DNA from: DAOUKH01 sp965219875
Lineage (GTDB): Bacteria > Chloroflexota > Dehalococcoidia > SHYB01
Assembly (NCBI GenBank): GCA_965219875.1
Contig: CBDCOW010000003.1
Span: 1,240,001-1,304,000, forward strand
Direction of reading: 5' to 3'
DNA length: 64,000 bases
In this document: positions 53,289 through 61,974 of the stretch, one piece after another
How positions within the stretch are numbered: the stretch's first letter is position 1
Layout: each line of letters opens with the position of its first letter
Program-made: the position numbers and the translations under genes
The notes under the pieces: generated by a model
What the model saw: only the letters and a program-made list of their open reading frames with translations
What the model was told of the DNA's origin: nothing
The model's database searches: none

Positions 53289-54122
53289 GTGCCCGACGTC
53301 ATCTACGAGAAAAACCCCGAGGGTCACTACGCCGTCTTCACTCTGAACCGCCCCGAGCGCCTCAACGCCATCGGGGGCGGCGTGAAGGAAGCACTAGCGG
53401 CGGCCCGCGCCGACTTCGAGGCGGATAGCGAGATGCGCTGCGGCATCGTCACCGGCGCGGGGCGCGCCTTCTGCGCCGGGGCCGACCTGAAGGAGATGGC
53501 GGAGAACAACACGCGGCGGCGCAAGATTCAGGACGACTTCGAGGCGGGCGTCATTTCTCAGGCGGAACGCGACCAGGCGCTGGGGGTCACCTTTCCCAGC
53601 GATCTGAGCTTCTTCGGCTTTTCGCGGAGCTCGAAGCCGTTCGTCGCCGCCGTCAACGGGCTGGCCGTGGGCGGCGGCATGGAGCTTAGTCTCGATTGCG
53701 ACATCCGCATCGCCTCGACGGAGGCCTACTTCGGCCTCTACGAGGTGAAGCGCGGGATCATCGCCGGCTACGCCGTGCAGCACCTGCCCCGCCTGATTCC
53801 GCTGGGCGAGGCGATGTACATGCTCCTCACCGGCGACCGGATCGCCGTCGAGGACGCGCTCCGCAACCGCCTGGTGCATGAGATCGTCGAGCCGGACCGC
53901 CTCATGCCCCGCGCCGTCGAGATCGCCGAGATGATCGCCGCCAACGCCCCGCTCTCCATTCAAGGCACGAAGGCGATGGCCTCCACCTGGCGCCTCATGG
54001 GAATGGAAGAGACGAAGCGGGTCGCCGACTGGGTCATGCGCTACCTCGGCGAGAGCGACGACTCCAAGGAGGGCCCGCTGGCCTTTGCTGAAAAGCGCGA
54101 GCCCCGGTGGACGGGGCGCTGA
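53289..54122 (+). CDS. enoyl-CoA hydratase/isomerase (crotonase) family protein
   Basis: A 277-residue crotonase from the GTG at 53289. The oxyanion-hole segments are GRAFCAGADLKEM and NGLAVGGGMELSLDCDIRIAS; the two catalytic glutamate positions are occupied (GGMEL and FGLYEVKRGI). This supports hydratase-type activity on an enoyl-CoA. An insert of about 25 residues with NNTRRRKIQDDFEAGVI lies after the first motif. It is followed after 39 bp by a close paralogue. The promoter at 53212 serves both. Confidence 0.92.
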   Translation: MPDVIYEKNPEGHYAVFTLNRPERLNAIGGGVKEALAAARADFEADSEMRCGIVTGAGRAFCAGADLKEMAENNTRRRKIQDDFEAGVISQAERDQALGVTFPSDLSFFGFSRSSKPFVAAVNGLAVGGGMELSLDCDIRIASTEAYFGLYEVKRGIIAGYAVQHLPRLIPLGEAMYMLLTGDRIAVEDALRNRLVHEIVEPDRLMPRAVEIAEMIAANAPLSIQGTKAMASTWRLMGMEETKRVADWVMRYLGESDDSKEGPLAFAEKREPRWTGR

Positions 54123-54161
54123 CCCCGCGCCATAGGAAAGCCATTCTCTGAAAGGACCGCC

Positions 54162-54995
54162 ATGCCCGATCTCGTCTACGAGAAGTTCCCCAAGCAGCAC
54201 TACGCCACCTTCACCATGGACCGGCCCGAACGGCTGAACGCCGCGGGCCGCCGGCTCAAGATCGAGTGGGAGGAGGCGCTGCAGGACTTCGAGGCCGACA
54301 CTGAGATGCGGTGCGGCATCGTCACCGGCGCTGGCCGCGCCTTCTGCGCCGGCGCCGACTTGAAGGAGATGGCCGAGGACAACGCCGCGCGCCAAGCCGT
54401 CGAGGCCGAGTATGCCGCCGGCGAGATCACCCTCGAACGCCGCGACGAACGCCTGCGGGAGCTTGCTCCGCCGCAGGTGGACAACTTCCGCATCTCATTC
54501 CACCCCAAGCCGTTCATCGCCGCCGTGAACGGCCTCTGCATCGGCGGGGGCATGGAGCGCACCATGGCCTGCGACATCCGCATCGCCTCGACGGAGGCTT
54601 ACTTCGGCCTGTTCGAGGCCAAGCGCGGCATCCTCGCCGGCTACGGCATCATGCATCTGGCGCGGCTGATGCCCTACGGCGACGCCATGTACCTACTCCT
54701 CACCACCGACCGCATGAGCGCGGAGGAGGCCCTGAAGTCAGGTTTCGTCCGCGAGGTCGTCGAGCCGGAGCGCCTCATGCCCCGCGCCGTCGAGATCGCC
54801 GAGATGATCGCCGCCAACGCCCCGCTTTCCATTCAAGGCACCAAGGCGATGGCTGCCACTTGGCGGCACATGGGCATGGAAGAGGTGCGCCGCGCCAACG
54901 ATTGGGTCGCCCGCTACGTCCTCGAATCGGACGACGCGAAAGAGGGGCCGCGCGCCTTCTCCGAAAAGCGCGAGCCGAACTGGACGGGCCGCTAG
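54162..54995 (+). CDS. enoyl-CoA hydratase/isomerase family protein, tandem paralogue
   Basis: A 277-residue crotonase of exactly the same length as the gene before it. Segments GRAFCAGADLKEM, NGLCIGGGMERTMACDIRIAS and FGLFEAKRGI are present. In the second motif leucine after Glu is arginine (GGMERT), a small change at the active site. The C-terminal part, including NAPLSIQGTKAMA, is almost identical in both genes, at DNA level too, so the duplication is fairly recent or kept alike by conversion. AAAGGA lies upstream of the ATG. The TAG abuts the reverse stop of the cysteine hydrolase. Confidence 0.92.
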   Translation: MPDLVYEKFPKQHYATFTMDRPERLNAAGRRLKIEWEEALQDFEADTEMRCGIVTGAGRAFCAGADLKEMAEDNAARQAVEAEYAAGEITLERRDERLRELAPPQVDNFRISFHPKPFIAAVNGLCIGGGMERTMACDIRIASTEAYFGLFEAKRGILAGYGIMHLARLMPYGDAMYLLLTTDRMSAEEALKSGFVREVVEPERLMPRAVEIAEMIAANAPLSIQGTKAMAATWRHMGMEEVRRANDWVARYVLESDDAKEGPRAFSEKREPNWTGR

Positions 54996-55682
54996 CTACC
55001 GGGCCTCCACCGCGCTCCGCTCCCACACGCCGGCGACCTCCGACGAGTCGACGACGTAGCCGTAGGCTTGGTCCATCTTACGCAGCGACAGTTCGTGCCG
55101 CTGCAGGTCGAAGTCGCCGCAGCAGTCGCCCACCGTCACCACGTAGAAGTCGGCGCAGAAGCCGTCGCGGGTCGTCGACTCCACGCACCCGTTCGTCGCG
55201 TCGCCGGTCATCAGCAGCGTCTTGATGCCGTTGCTGTGGAGGACCTGTTCGAGCCGGGTGCCCCAGAAGGCGCTGTAGCGGTGCTTGACGACGACGATCT
55301 CGCGGTCGCGCCCGTCGGGACGGATGTTGCCGTAGAAGTCGGCGCCCCACGTCCCCTCGAGGCACGACCCACCGCCGCGGGACTCGCCGCCGCCGCGCCG
55401 CCGCTGGTGGGCGATCCAAGGCGCCGACTGGTACTTGGCGTCCCCGATCATCTGCACGAACACGGTCAGGACGCCGAAGCGCCGGGCCGTCTCCAAGAAG
55501 TGTTCGATGTTCTCCAACATCGCCGGGATCAGCGTCATGTCGCTCCAAAACTGGGGCGCCACCTTCGCGATATGCCCCTCGGGGTGCACGAAGTCGTTCT
55601 GCACGTCCACGATCACAAGCGCCGTATGGCGCGGATCGACCTGCTCTTCGAGCGTAACGAGAATCTGGTCTTCGTCGAACAT
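54996..55682 (-). CDS. cysteine hydrolase, isochorismatase-like
   Basis: A 228-residue hydrolase of the isochorismatase/nicotinamidase group. The catalytic triad is visible: D26 in VDVQNDF, lysine in VVVKHRYSAF, and cysteine in GDATNGCVESTTRDG. An insert rich in Arg and Gly (HQRRRGGGESRGGGSC) follows the third strand. The start is taken at the ATG at 55682; the open frame continues far upstream into repeat DNA, which is not coding. Substrates of this group include carbamates, amides and ureas. It is a single gene, tail-to-tail with the crotonase. Confidence 0.91.
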   Translation of the reverse strand: MFDEDQILVTLEEQVDPRHTALVIVDVQNDFVHPEGHIAKVAPQFWSDMTLIPAMLENIEHFLETARRFGVLTVFVQMIGDAKYQSAPWIAHQRRRGGGESRGGGSCLEGTWGADFYGNIRPDGRDREIVVVKHRYSAFWGTRLEQVLHSNGIKTLLMTGDATNGCVESTTRDGFCADFYVVTVGDCCGDFDLQRHELSLRKMDQAYGYVVDSSEVAGVWERSAVEAR

Positions 55683-55782
55683 GTCCACCCTCCCGGCGCC
55701 GACTAGACGGGCGCCTCGCAGCGCCATTATAGGCGCGCCATTCCCTCGCCCGTCGGAGACCTGTGCAAACGTTAGAGGGAGC

Positions 55783-55846
55783 GGGCGCCCACAAGGGGCG
55801 CCCCTACGGGGAGGGATGGATTCCCCGCGTTCGCGGGAATGACGGG
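55783..55846. repeat. composite REP-like repeat (family A)
   Basis: GGGCGCCCACAAGGGGCGCC with CTACGGG is followed by ATTCCCCGCG-TT-CGCGGGAAT and TGACGGGT. A second copy follows in the same orientation within 20 bp. Confidence 0.8.
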
Positions 55847-55863
55847 TAGGGACAGGAGGGAGC

Positions 55864-55925
55864 GGGTGCCCCCAGGGAGCGCCCCTACGGGAGGGATGGA
55901 TTCCCGGTTTCGCGGGAATGACGGG
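55864..55925. repeat. composite REP-like repeat (family A), tandem copy
   Basis: GGGTGCCCCCAGGGAGCGCC with CTACGGG is followed by ATTCCCGG-TTT-CGCGGGAAT and TGACGGGT. Together with the previous copy it fills most of the 350-bp gap between the cysteine hydrolase and the GYD gene. Confidence 0.75.
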
Positions 55926-56030
55926 TCGACGCGGCGCGATGTTGACATCAACATCACGCCGCCATAGAGTCGGAGGCGCAAGAGAATCCGTACCCGCCCA
56001 CCGCAAGGGCCACCGGTCCGGGAGGCCACG

Positions 56031-56339
56031 ATGCCTGTCTTCATCCTCATGAGCGAATTGACACCGGAGGGTCAGCAGACCCTGCACCGCCACCCCGAGC
56101 GCCTCTTCGAGGTGAACCGCGAAGTCGAGTCGTTCGGCTGCCGGATCATGGCTCAATACGCCGTTCTCGGCGGCTTCGACTTCGTGACCATCATCGAAGC
56201 GCCGGACACGAAGACCGTAGCGCAGCTCTCGCTCGACTTGGGCTCCCGCGGCACGATCTCGATCTCGACGATGCCCGCCATCCCCATCGAGGAGCTTCTG
56301 CTCCAACTCAAGGAGACGAAGAAGGTCGGCGAGGGGTAG
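56031..56339 (+). CDS. GYD-domain protein
   Basis: A 102-residue protein of the GYD family, a small ferredoxin-like fold (MSELTPEGQQTL; GCRIMAQYAVLGGFDFVTIIEAPD, the latter carrying the GxYD-like turn as GGFD). Function of the family is not established; it may bind a small ligand. It is followed after 7 bp by a cyclic-nucleotide-binding domain protein, so the two are probably cotranscribed. The ATG lies in a clear position behind a GGGAGG. Confidence 0.88.
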   Translation: MPVFILMSELTPEGQQTLHRHPERLFEVNREVESFGCRIMAQYAVLGGFDFVTIIEAPDTKTVAQLSLDLGSRGTISISTMPAIPIEELLLQLKETKKVGEG

Positions 56340-56346
56340 GCCCGCG

Positions 56347-56847
56347 GTGGCGGCAAACGCCCCGCCGGCCGGGATCGCGGCGACGCTCGGGAAAGCCGAG
56401 CTCTTCGCGGGTCTCACCACGCCGCAGCTTCGCTCCATCGCGCCCCTCGCGAGGGGGGTCTCCTTCGAAAGTGGTGCCGTCGTCCTCCGCGAGGGCGACC
56501 CCGCCCGCTTCCTCTACGTCGTGGTCCGGGGGCGCATCGCTCTCGAAATGGCGCTCGAGGGGCCGCGAAAGCGCCGGCTCGACCCCGTCGTAGTCAGCGT
56601 CATGGGGAGCGGAGACGCCGTCGGCCTCTCCGCCTTGGCCCACCCCTACGTGCTGCGCCTCACCGCGACTGCCAAGGGCGCGTGCCAGGCCGTCGAAATC
56701 GACGCCGAGGCCCTCCGCGAGGCCATAGATTTGGACCACACCCTCGGCCTGCGGATCATGACGAACGCGGGCGCGCTGCTGTCGTCCCGCCTCACCATGA
56801 CGCGCAAGGCGCTCATGCGCGAAGTCCACGCCCGCGCCGAGGGTTAG
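56347..56847 (+). CDS. cyclic-nucleotide-binding-domain protein without DNA-binding domain
   Basis: A 166-residue protein from the GTG at 56347. It matches the Crp-type effector beta barrel: ELFAGLTTPQLRSIAPLARGVSFESGAVVLREGDPARFLYVVVRGRIAL. The phosphate-binding part with the usual GExxxxxRxA is weak (GSGDAVGLSALAHPYVLRLTATAKG), so cAMP binding is uncertain. The helix-turn-helix of Crp regulators is absent and the protein ends after the long helix. It could sense a ligand and act through a partner, perhaps the GYD protein before it. Confidence 0.87.
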   Translation: MAANAPPAGIAATLGKAELFAGLTTPQLRSIAPLARGVSFESGAVVLREGDPARFLYVVVRGRIALEMALEGPRKRRLDPVVVSVMGSGDAVGLSALAHPYVLRLTATAKGACQAVEIDAEALREAIDLDHTLGLRIMTNAGALLSSRLTMTRKALMREVHARAEG

Positions 56848-56990
56848 GCGTGGGGGCTTACCTCTCATGGGTTAGCGGGCCAGAGGCCAGGTCCTCCTCT
56901 CGGCCTATTACGAGGAGCGACAAACGCTAATTGCGCGTAGTTTACGGCGCCGTGGTATAGTTGGGCCGGATGGTCCGTGAGGGCCAGCGT

Positions 56991-57019
56991 GGGAAGGGCA
57001 GGCCTAGCCTGCCCTTCCC
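56991..57019. terminator. bidirectional terminator-like hairpin
   Basis: GGGAAGGGCAGGC and GCCTGCCCTTCCC pair perfectly over 13 bp around the loop CTA. It lies between the convergent genes ending at 56847 and 57038. A short T-rich part (ATTTCC) follows on the plus strand. Confidence 0.75.
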
Positions 57020-57037
57020 ATTTCCGAGAGATCCCCT

Positions 57038-57814
57038 TCATTCAAGCAGGTACCTTCCATACTTGTTGACTTTGGATTCCAGCGCCTCATTGAGCCGATT
57101 CCCGAACGGTCCTGGTTTCCGGAACACCGGATTGCCTTTTTCGACTAGAGTCTTGAGCTTCTGCTCAGCGGCGGCGATATCCGCTATCTGAAGACCGGCA
57201 ACATTATGGTCTTTCTTGCGGAAGAGCAGCCGTTCCTCAGGGAATGCAGTCCCGAACTCTTCGGCTGTGCATATCTTGGTTCCCCCAGCCCACATCTTCT
57301 CGTAGGCGGCCAGCACCTGACCATCCTCAACAGATCCTCTAGATTCCAGCATCACGTCGGCCGACGAACCTTGTAGCACCAGGAAACCTCTAACCCGAGA
57401 AAGCAAGACGTCGAGCCCATAGGTGTATGGGTTCCACGGATTCACCGGGTACCGTTGAAGGTGAACCTGCTTATCGATAACGACGGTGAATACCTGCATC
57501 CTAATGCCGCGCAGGAAGTCCAACAGGCTCTCCTCCCACTCCTGATTAACTCGCGGCTCGCGCAGCACGCCGAAGTGGGATTTCCTCTTGACAATGTGGC
57601 TCCGTACCAGAACCGGCGGAACATCGGGATCGTACCTGAAGAACTTGCGCTTCAGTAGTTCAAGCTGCGGTTGAACGGTATCAGCGTAGTGGGCCTTTGG
57701 GATGAGGACGCCGGTGATGCCGAGATACCGGCGCGACAAGTCCGCTACCCTCTTGTACGCATGGTCCCCCGACTCGTCTACGTACAGGCGGTACGCCATC
57801 CCCAAAGGTTGCAT
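57038..57814 (-). CDS. DUF3800-domain protein
   Basis: A 258-residue DUF3800 protein (codon 6 ATG is an alternative start). The family markers are YVDESGDH near residue 11 and LQIADIAAAE near residue 212, which form the acidic site of an RNase-H-like fold. The family is common in mobile regions and defence islands, but its activity is not proven. GC is lower than in flanking metabolic genes. It stands alone between the hairpin at 56991 and a 210-bp gap without genes, so it may be an acquired cargo gene. Confidence 0.88.
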   Translation of the reverse strand: MQPLGMAYRLYVDESGDHAYKRVADLSRRYLGITGVLIPKAHYADTVQPQLELLKRKFFRYDPDVPPVLVRSHIVKRKSHFGVLREPRVNQEWEESLLDFLRGIRMQVFTVVIDKQVHLQRYPVNPWNPYTYGLDVLLSRVRGFLVLQGSSADVMLESRGSVEDGQVLAAYEKMWAGGTKICTAEEFGTAFPEERLLFRKKDHNVAGLQIADIAAAEQKLKTLVEKGNPVFRKPGPFGNRLNEALESKVNKYGRYLLE

Positions 57815-58024
57815 AGTTCATCAGGCTAGCGGTGCTGTGGCGGCTTTCGCAAGCCCCCTTTGTCGTACTAGTGGCGATATTTCAACCCATATCCTGTAGT
57901 TAGCTTCTCACTTCATCTACTCGTCGCGGGCGGATGTGCGGCTGTCCACCCCCCTCACGTGGCGCCCCGCCGCGTTTCACGCCATACTACGCGCGCGGCT
58001 TCGAGCCGCCGATGGAGGGACGCC

Positions 58025-60349
58025 ATGACGACGACCGCCGACCGGAGGGGCGCCGCCCCCGCCTACACCACTCGCGACTACACCTCGAAGTACAAGGTGG
58101 TGGGCACGCGGCCCATCCGTCACGATGGGCTCGATAAGGTCACCGGACGGGCCAAGTACGGGGCCGACACGCTGCTCCCCGGGCTGCTGCACGCCAAGGT
58201 GCTGCGCAGCCCCCACGCCCACGCGCGGATTCTCTCCATCGACATCAGCAAGGCACTCGCGATGCCCGGCGTCCGGGCCGTGATGACCGCAGACGACCTG
58301 CCCATCATGCACAAGCGCGACCTCGGGTTCGCGAGGCTCCTCGGCGACCCCCGTATGAGCGCCGAGAGCGTGATCGCGAGCAAGAAGGTGCTCTACCAAG
58401 GGCACGCCGTCGCCGCCGTCGCCGCCATCAGCGCCCACGAGGCCGAGGAGGCGCTCGACAAGATCGAGGTCGAGTACGAAGTCCTGCCCGCGGTCTTCGA
58501 CGTGCGCTCCGCGATGGCCGACGACGCCCCCATCGTCCACGAGACGCTGACGACGCGGTCGCTCCAGGCCCGCTTCACGCCGGGGACCGACACCGGCGTC
58601 AACAGCAACGTCGCCAGCCACCTGCGTTTCGAGCGCGGCGACCTCGAGGCGGGATTCGCCGAGGCGGCGCAGGTCTTCGAGCGCGAGTACACCACCAGCG
58701 CGGTGCACCCGGGCTATATCGAGCCCCACGCCTCGACGGCGTACTGGGCTCCCGACGGCAAACTCACCGTTTGGACCAGCACGCAGGGCCACTTCATGAT
58801 CCGCCCCACGTTGGCCGATGTGTTCGACCTCCCCGCCAACCACGTGAAGGTCATCCCCACGGAGATCGGGGGCGGCTTCGGCGCCAAGCTCAACCTCCAC
58901 CTGGAGCCGATCTGCGCCGTCCTCTCGCGAAAGACGGGCCACCCGGTGAAGTCCGCGATGACGCGGAAGGACGTCTTCGCGGGCGCGGGGCCGACCTCGG
59001 GGACGTACATGAAGGCCAAGGTCGGCGTGGACGCCGACGGACGCATCACCGCGGCACGGCTGCACCTGGCGTTCGAGGCCGGGGCGCTCCCCGGCTCGCC
59101 GGTGGGCGGGGCCGCCTCGACGGCCCTCGCGCCCTACAAGATCGACACCATGCTCGTCGACGCCTACGACGTCATCGTCAACCGCCCCAAGGTCGAGGCG
59201 TACCGCGCGCCGGGTTCGGCCCAGGGTGCCTTCGCCATCGAGACCCTGATGGACGAGATCGCCGAGGCCCTGGGCGAAGACCCGCTCGACTTCCGGCTGA
59301 AGAACGCCGCCAAGGAGGGCGACCGCGCCCCCACCGGCGTCACCCTGCCCCGCGTGGGCTGCATCGAGGTCGAGGAGGCGATGAAGCGTCACCCGCACTA
59401 CTCGGCGCCGCTCGGCGGGCCCAACCGCGGACGCGGCGTCGCCGTCGGCTTCTGGAGCAACGGCGGCGGCGACTCGTCGGCCACCCTGAGCGTGAACGAC
59501 AACGGCACGGTGAGCATCATCACGGGGTCGGTGGACATTGGCGGGACGCGCCCCGCCGTCGCAATGCAGGCGGCGGAGGTGCTCGGCATCGCCGCCGAGG
59601 ACATGGCCCCCACCGTCGGCGACACCGACAGCGTCGGCTTCACGAGCTGGACCGGCGGCAGCCGCACCGCCTTCGCCACCGGCATCGCCGCCATCACCGC
59701 GGCGGAGAAGGTGCGGGACGAGATGGTCCGCCGCGCCGCGCTCCTCTGGGAGCTCCAACCGGAGGACGTCCGCTTCGAGGACGGCTTCTTCATCAACGGC
59801 AAAGACCCGAGCGAGCGGCTCAGCTTCAAGGAGATGGCCGCGCAACTGCCCAAGACGGGCGGCCGCGTCAGCGCCTCGGCCTCCACCAACGCCACCAAGG
59901 TCGGCCCCGCCTACTGCGGCCACATCGTGGACGTGGAGATCGACCCCGAGACGGGGAAGGTCCAAGTCCTCCGCTACACCGTGGTGCAGGACGTCGGCCA
60001 AGCGGCGCACCCCAGCTACGTCGAAGGGCAAATGCAGGGCGGCGCGGCGCAGGGAATCGGCTGGGCGCTCACCGAAGAGTACGTCCTGGACGAGGGAGGC
60101 GGGATGCTGAACGCCAGCTTCCTCGACTACCGAATGCCAACCTCCTACGACCTGCCCATGATCGACACCGTGTTCGTCGAGGTCCCCAACCCCGGCCACC
60201 CCTTCGGGTTGCGGGGCGTGGGCGAGGTCCCCGTCGTGCCCCCGGCGGCGGCTATCGCCAACGCCGTCTACCAGGCGACGGGCGTCCGCATGCGCCGGCT
60301 CCCCATGTCTCCCACGAACGTCCTCGAGGCCCTCCGCCCCGCGGAGTAA
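58025..60349 (+). CDS. xanthine-dehydrogenase-family molybdenum subunit (large subunit)
   Basis: A 774-residue subunit of the molybdenum hydroxylase family. The N-terminal domain (VGTRPIRHDGLDKVTGRAKYGADTLLPGLLHAKVLRSPHAHARI) is typical. Cofactor-binding parts are TEIGGGFGAKLN near residue 282, YRAPGSAQGAFAIE near residue 395, and GSVDIGGTRPAV; the general-base glutamate is in GLRGVGEVPVVPP near the end. The start at 58025 is the ATG after the leader. The medium FAD and small [2Fe-2S] subunits are not next to it, which is unusual; they may be encoded elsewhere. It should hydroxylate an aromatic heterocycle or aldehyde. Confidence 0.92.
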   Translation: MTTTADRRGAAPAYTTRDYTSKYKVVGTRPIRHDGLDKVTGRAKYGADTLLPGLLHAKVLRSPHAHARILSIDISKALAMPGVRAVMTADDLPIMHKRDLGFARLLGDPRMSAESVIASKKVLYQGHAVAAVAAISAHEAEEALDKIEVEYEVLPAVFDVRSAMADDAPIVHETLTTRSLQARFTPGTDTGVNSNVASHLRFERGDLEAGFAEAAQVFEREYTTSAVHPGYIEPHASTAYWAPDGKLTVWTSTQGHFMIRPTLADVFDLPANHVKVIPTEIGGGFGAKLNLHLEPICAVLSRKTGHPVKSAMTRKDVFAGAGPTSGTYMKAKVGVDADGRITAARLHLAFEAGALPGSPVGGAASTALAPYKIDTMLVDAYDVIVNRPKVEAYRAPGSAQGAFAIETLMDEIAEALGEDPLDFRLKNAAKEGDRAPTGVTLPRVGCIEVEEAMKRHPHYSAPLGGPNRGRGVAVGFWSNGGGDSSATLSVNDNGTVSIITGSVDIGGTRPAVAMQAAEVLGIAAEDMAPTVGDTDSVGFTSWTGGSRTAFATGIAAITAAEKVRDEMVRRAALLWELQPEDVRFEDGFFINGKDPSERLSFKEMAAQLPKTGGRVSASASTNATKVGPAYCGHIVDVEIDPETGKVQVLRYTVVQDVGQAAHPSYVEGQMQGGAAQGIGWALTEEYVLDEGGGMLNASFLDYRMPTSYDLPMIDTVFVEVPNPGHPFGLRGVGEVPVVPPAAAIANAVYQATGVRMRRLPMSPTNVLEALRPAE

Positions 60350-60360
60350 AAGAGCGGGCG

Positions 60361-60840
60361 ATGACGCCGGACACACCGTACATTACCGCTGAGGCCCGCG
60401 AGGGGATCGGGGCGGAGCGGGTCTACGTCAGCGACGCCGTGTCGCGCCGCCACATCCTGGAGTACATCGTGGGCGTGGGCGACGACGAGGCCTACGCCGC
60501 CGCCCAGGCCGCTAGCGACGAGGACCTCGTCGCCCCACCGATGTTCCATGCCGCCGCCACGCGGCCGGTCGTCCCCGAGTCCTCCTTGGCGGAGGACGGC
60601 CAGTACATCGGGTTCGCCGTAACGGGGATCGTGGGCAGGACGCTGGCGGGGTCGCAGGAGACCGAGATCTTCGCGCCGGTGCGCGTCGGCGACGTGATCA
60701 CCGAGCGGGAGCGCGTCGCCGACATCGAGGAGAAGCACGGCCGCAGCGGCAAGCTAATCTTGGTGACGCTGGCGTCCGACTACACCAACCAGCGCGGCGA
60801 GCTCATCGCCGGCGGCACGTCCGTCCTCATCTTCCGCTAG
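60361..60840 (+). CDS. MaoC-like hot-dog protein (FAS1-like dehydratase domain)
   Basis: A 159-residue single hot-dog domain protein: SRRHILEYIVGVGDDEAYAAAQAASDEDLVAPPMFHAA at the N-terminus and ETEIFAPVRVGDVITERERVADIEEKHGRSGKLILVTL in the middle. This fits the FAS1-like dehydratase (MaoC N-domain) group. The ATG at 60361 is 11 bp after the molybdenum subunit gene, so they are cotranscribed. It may hydrate a product of the hydroxylation after CoA activation; this is inference. It ends 6 bp before the convergent alcohol dehydrogenase. Confidence 0.85.
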   Translation: MTPDTPYITAEAREGIGAERVYVSDAVSRRHILEYIVGVGDDEAYAAAQAASDEDLVAPPMFHAAATRPVVPESSLAEDGQYIGFAVTGIVGRTLAGSQETEIFAPVRVGDVITERERVADIEEKHGRSGKLILVTLASDYTNQRGELIAGGTSVLIFR

Positions 60841-60846
60841 GCAGCG

Positions 60847-61935
60847 CTAGTCGAACGTCAGCACGGTGCGGGTGACCGCGCCGGTCTTCATGTCGTCGAA
60901 GGCGGCGTTGACGTCGTCGAGCGTCCGCTTCTTGGTCACCAGTTCGTCGAGCTTCAGGCGGCCCTGGCGGTAGAGGTCGAGGTAGGCCGGCATATCGAGG
61001 CGGAAGCGGTTCGACCCCATCCGGCTGCCGACGAGCCGCTTCTCCGTGATGAACGCCGCCGCGGGCAGGTCGAGGCGGGCGGTCATGGGGAAGAAGCCGA
61101 TGAGCACGGCCGTCCCTCCCACGGGCCGGACGCACGCGAACGCCTGCTCCGCGGTGGTGGCGTTGCCGATGGCCTCGAAGGCGTAGTCGACACCCGCGCC
61201 GCCGGTGATCTCCTTGATCGCCTCGACGGGGTCGGTCTGCGAGGCGTCGACGGTGTGGGTCGCACCGAACTCCTTCGCCGTCGCCGTCTTGTACTCGTTG
61301 ATGTCCACCGAGATGATCGTGCGCGCCCCCGCGATGTAGGCGCCCTGCGCCGCGGCGAGCCCCACGCCGCCCGCGCCGAAGACGGCCACGGTCGACCCGG
61401 CCTCGACTTTCACCGTGCGGAGCGCCGCGCCGAGCCCCGTCAGAATGCCGCAGCCGATCAGCGCCGCGGTCTCCAGCGACAGGTCGTCGTCGACCTTCAG
61501 CAGGCCCCGCTCGGCGATGACCATACGCTCGGCGAAGCTGGCCACGTTGGTGAACTGCGCGACGGGCGCGCCGTCCTTGCTCAGCCGCGGAGGCTGGTCC
61601 GGCGCACGTTGCTGCCGGTTATCGCAGAGGTACGGATAGCCGCGCAGGCACGTCTCGCATTCGCCGCACCAGATCGAAGGGCAGACGATTACGTGGTCGC
61701 CCGGCTTCACGTAGGTCACGTCGGAGCCCACTTCCTCGACGATGCCGGCGGCCTCGTGCCCCAGCACCATCGGCCCGCGCATCCCTGGAATGAAGCCGTC
61801 GATGATATGCGCGTCGCTTCCGCAGACGCCGCTGGCGACGGTACGGACGATGGTCTCCTTCCCGATAGGGTCGTCGATCTCGATATCCTCAATGCTGAGG
61901 GGAGCGTGGGCCTCGTGGAAGAGGGCTGCTTTCAT
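60847..61935 (-). CDS. zinc-dependent alcohol dehydrogenase (MDR family)
   Basis: A 362-residue medium-chain dehydrogenase. The catalytic zinc ligands are in SGVCGSDAH and GHEAAG; the structural zinc site is CGECETCLRGYPYLC with four cysteines; the NAD-binding motif is GAGGVGLAAAQGA near residue 185. The aspartate after the second strand (SVDINEYK) favours NAD. It oxidises a primary or secondary alcohol. It is followed upstream, on the same strand, by an SDR gene with a 39-bp gap, so they share a transcript. Confidence 0.94.
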   Translation of the reverse strand: MKAALFHEAHAPLSIEDIEIDDPIGKETIVRTVASGVCGSDAHIIDGFIPGMRGPMVLGHEAAGIVEEVGSDVTYVKPGDHVIVCPSIWCGECETCLRGYPYLCDNRQQRAPDQPPRLSKDGAPVAQFTNVASFAERMVIAERGLLKVDDDLSLETAALIGCGILTGLGAALRTVKVEAGSTVAVFGAGGVGLAAAQGAYIAGARTIISVDINEYKTATAKEFGATHTVDASQTDPVEAIKEITGGAGVDYAFEAIGNATTAEQAFACVRPVGGTAVLIGFFPMTARLDLPAAAFITEKRLVGSRMGSNRFRLDMPAYLDLYRQGRLKLDELVTKKRTLDDVNAAFDDMKTGAVTRTVLTFD

Positions 61936-61974
61936 GTCGGTTTCTCCATTTCGCTGCTCGCGCGGGGCGCGGCG

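Noticed and set aside
55683..56438. Upstream extension of the cysteine hydrolase frame by about 250 codons.
   Set aside because: The extra part runs through REP-like repeats and the opposite-strand GYD gene; the ATG at 55682 gives a normal-size enzyme.
57977..60376. A 799-codon open frame on the minus strand opposite the molybdenum subunit gene.
   Set aside because: It is a by-product of high GC; its translation (Gly/Arg/Asp/His-rich) has no family features, while the plus-strand frame encodes a clear hydroxylase.
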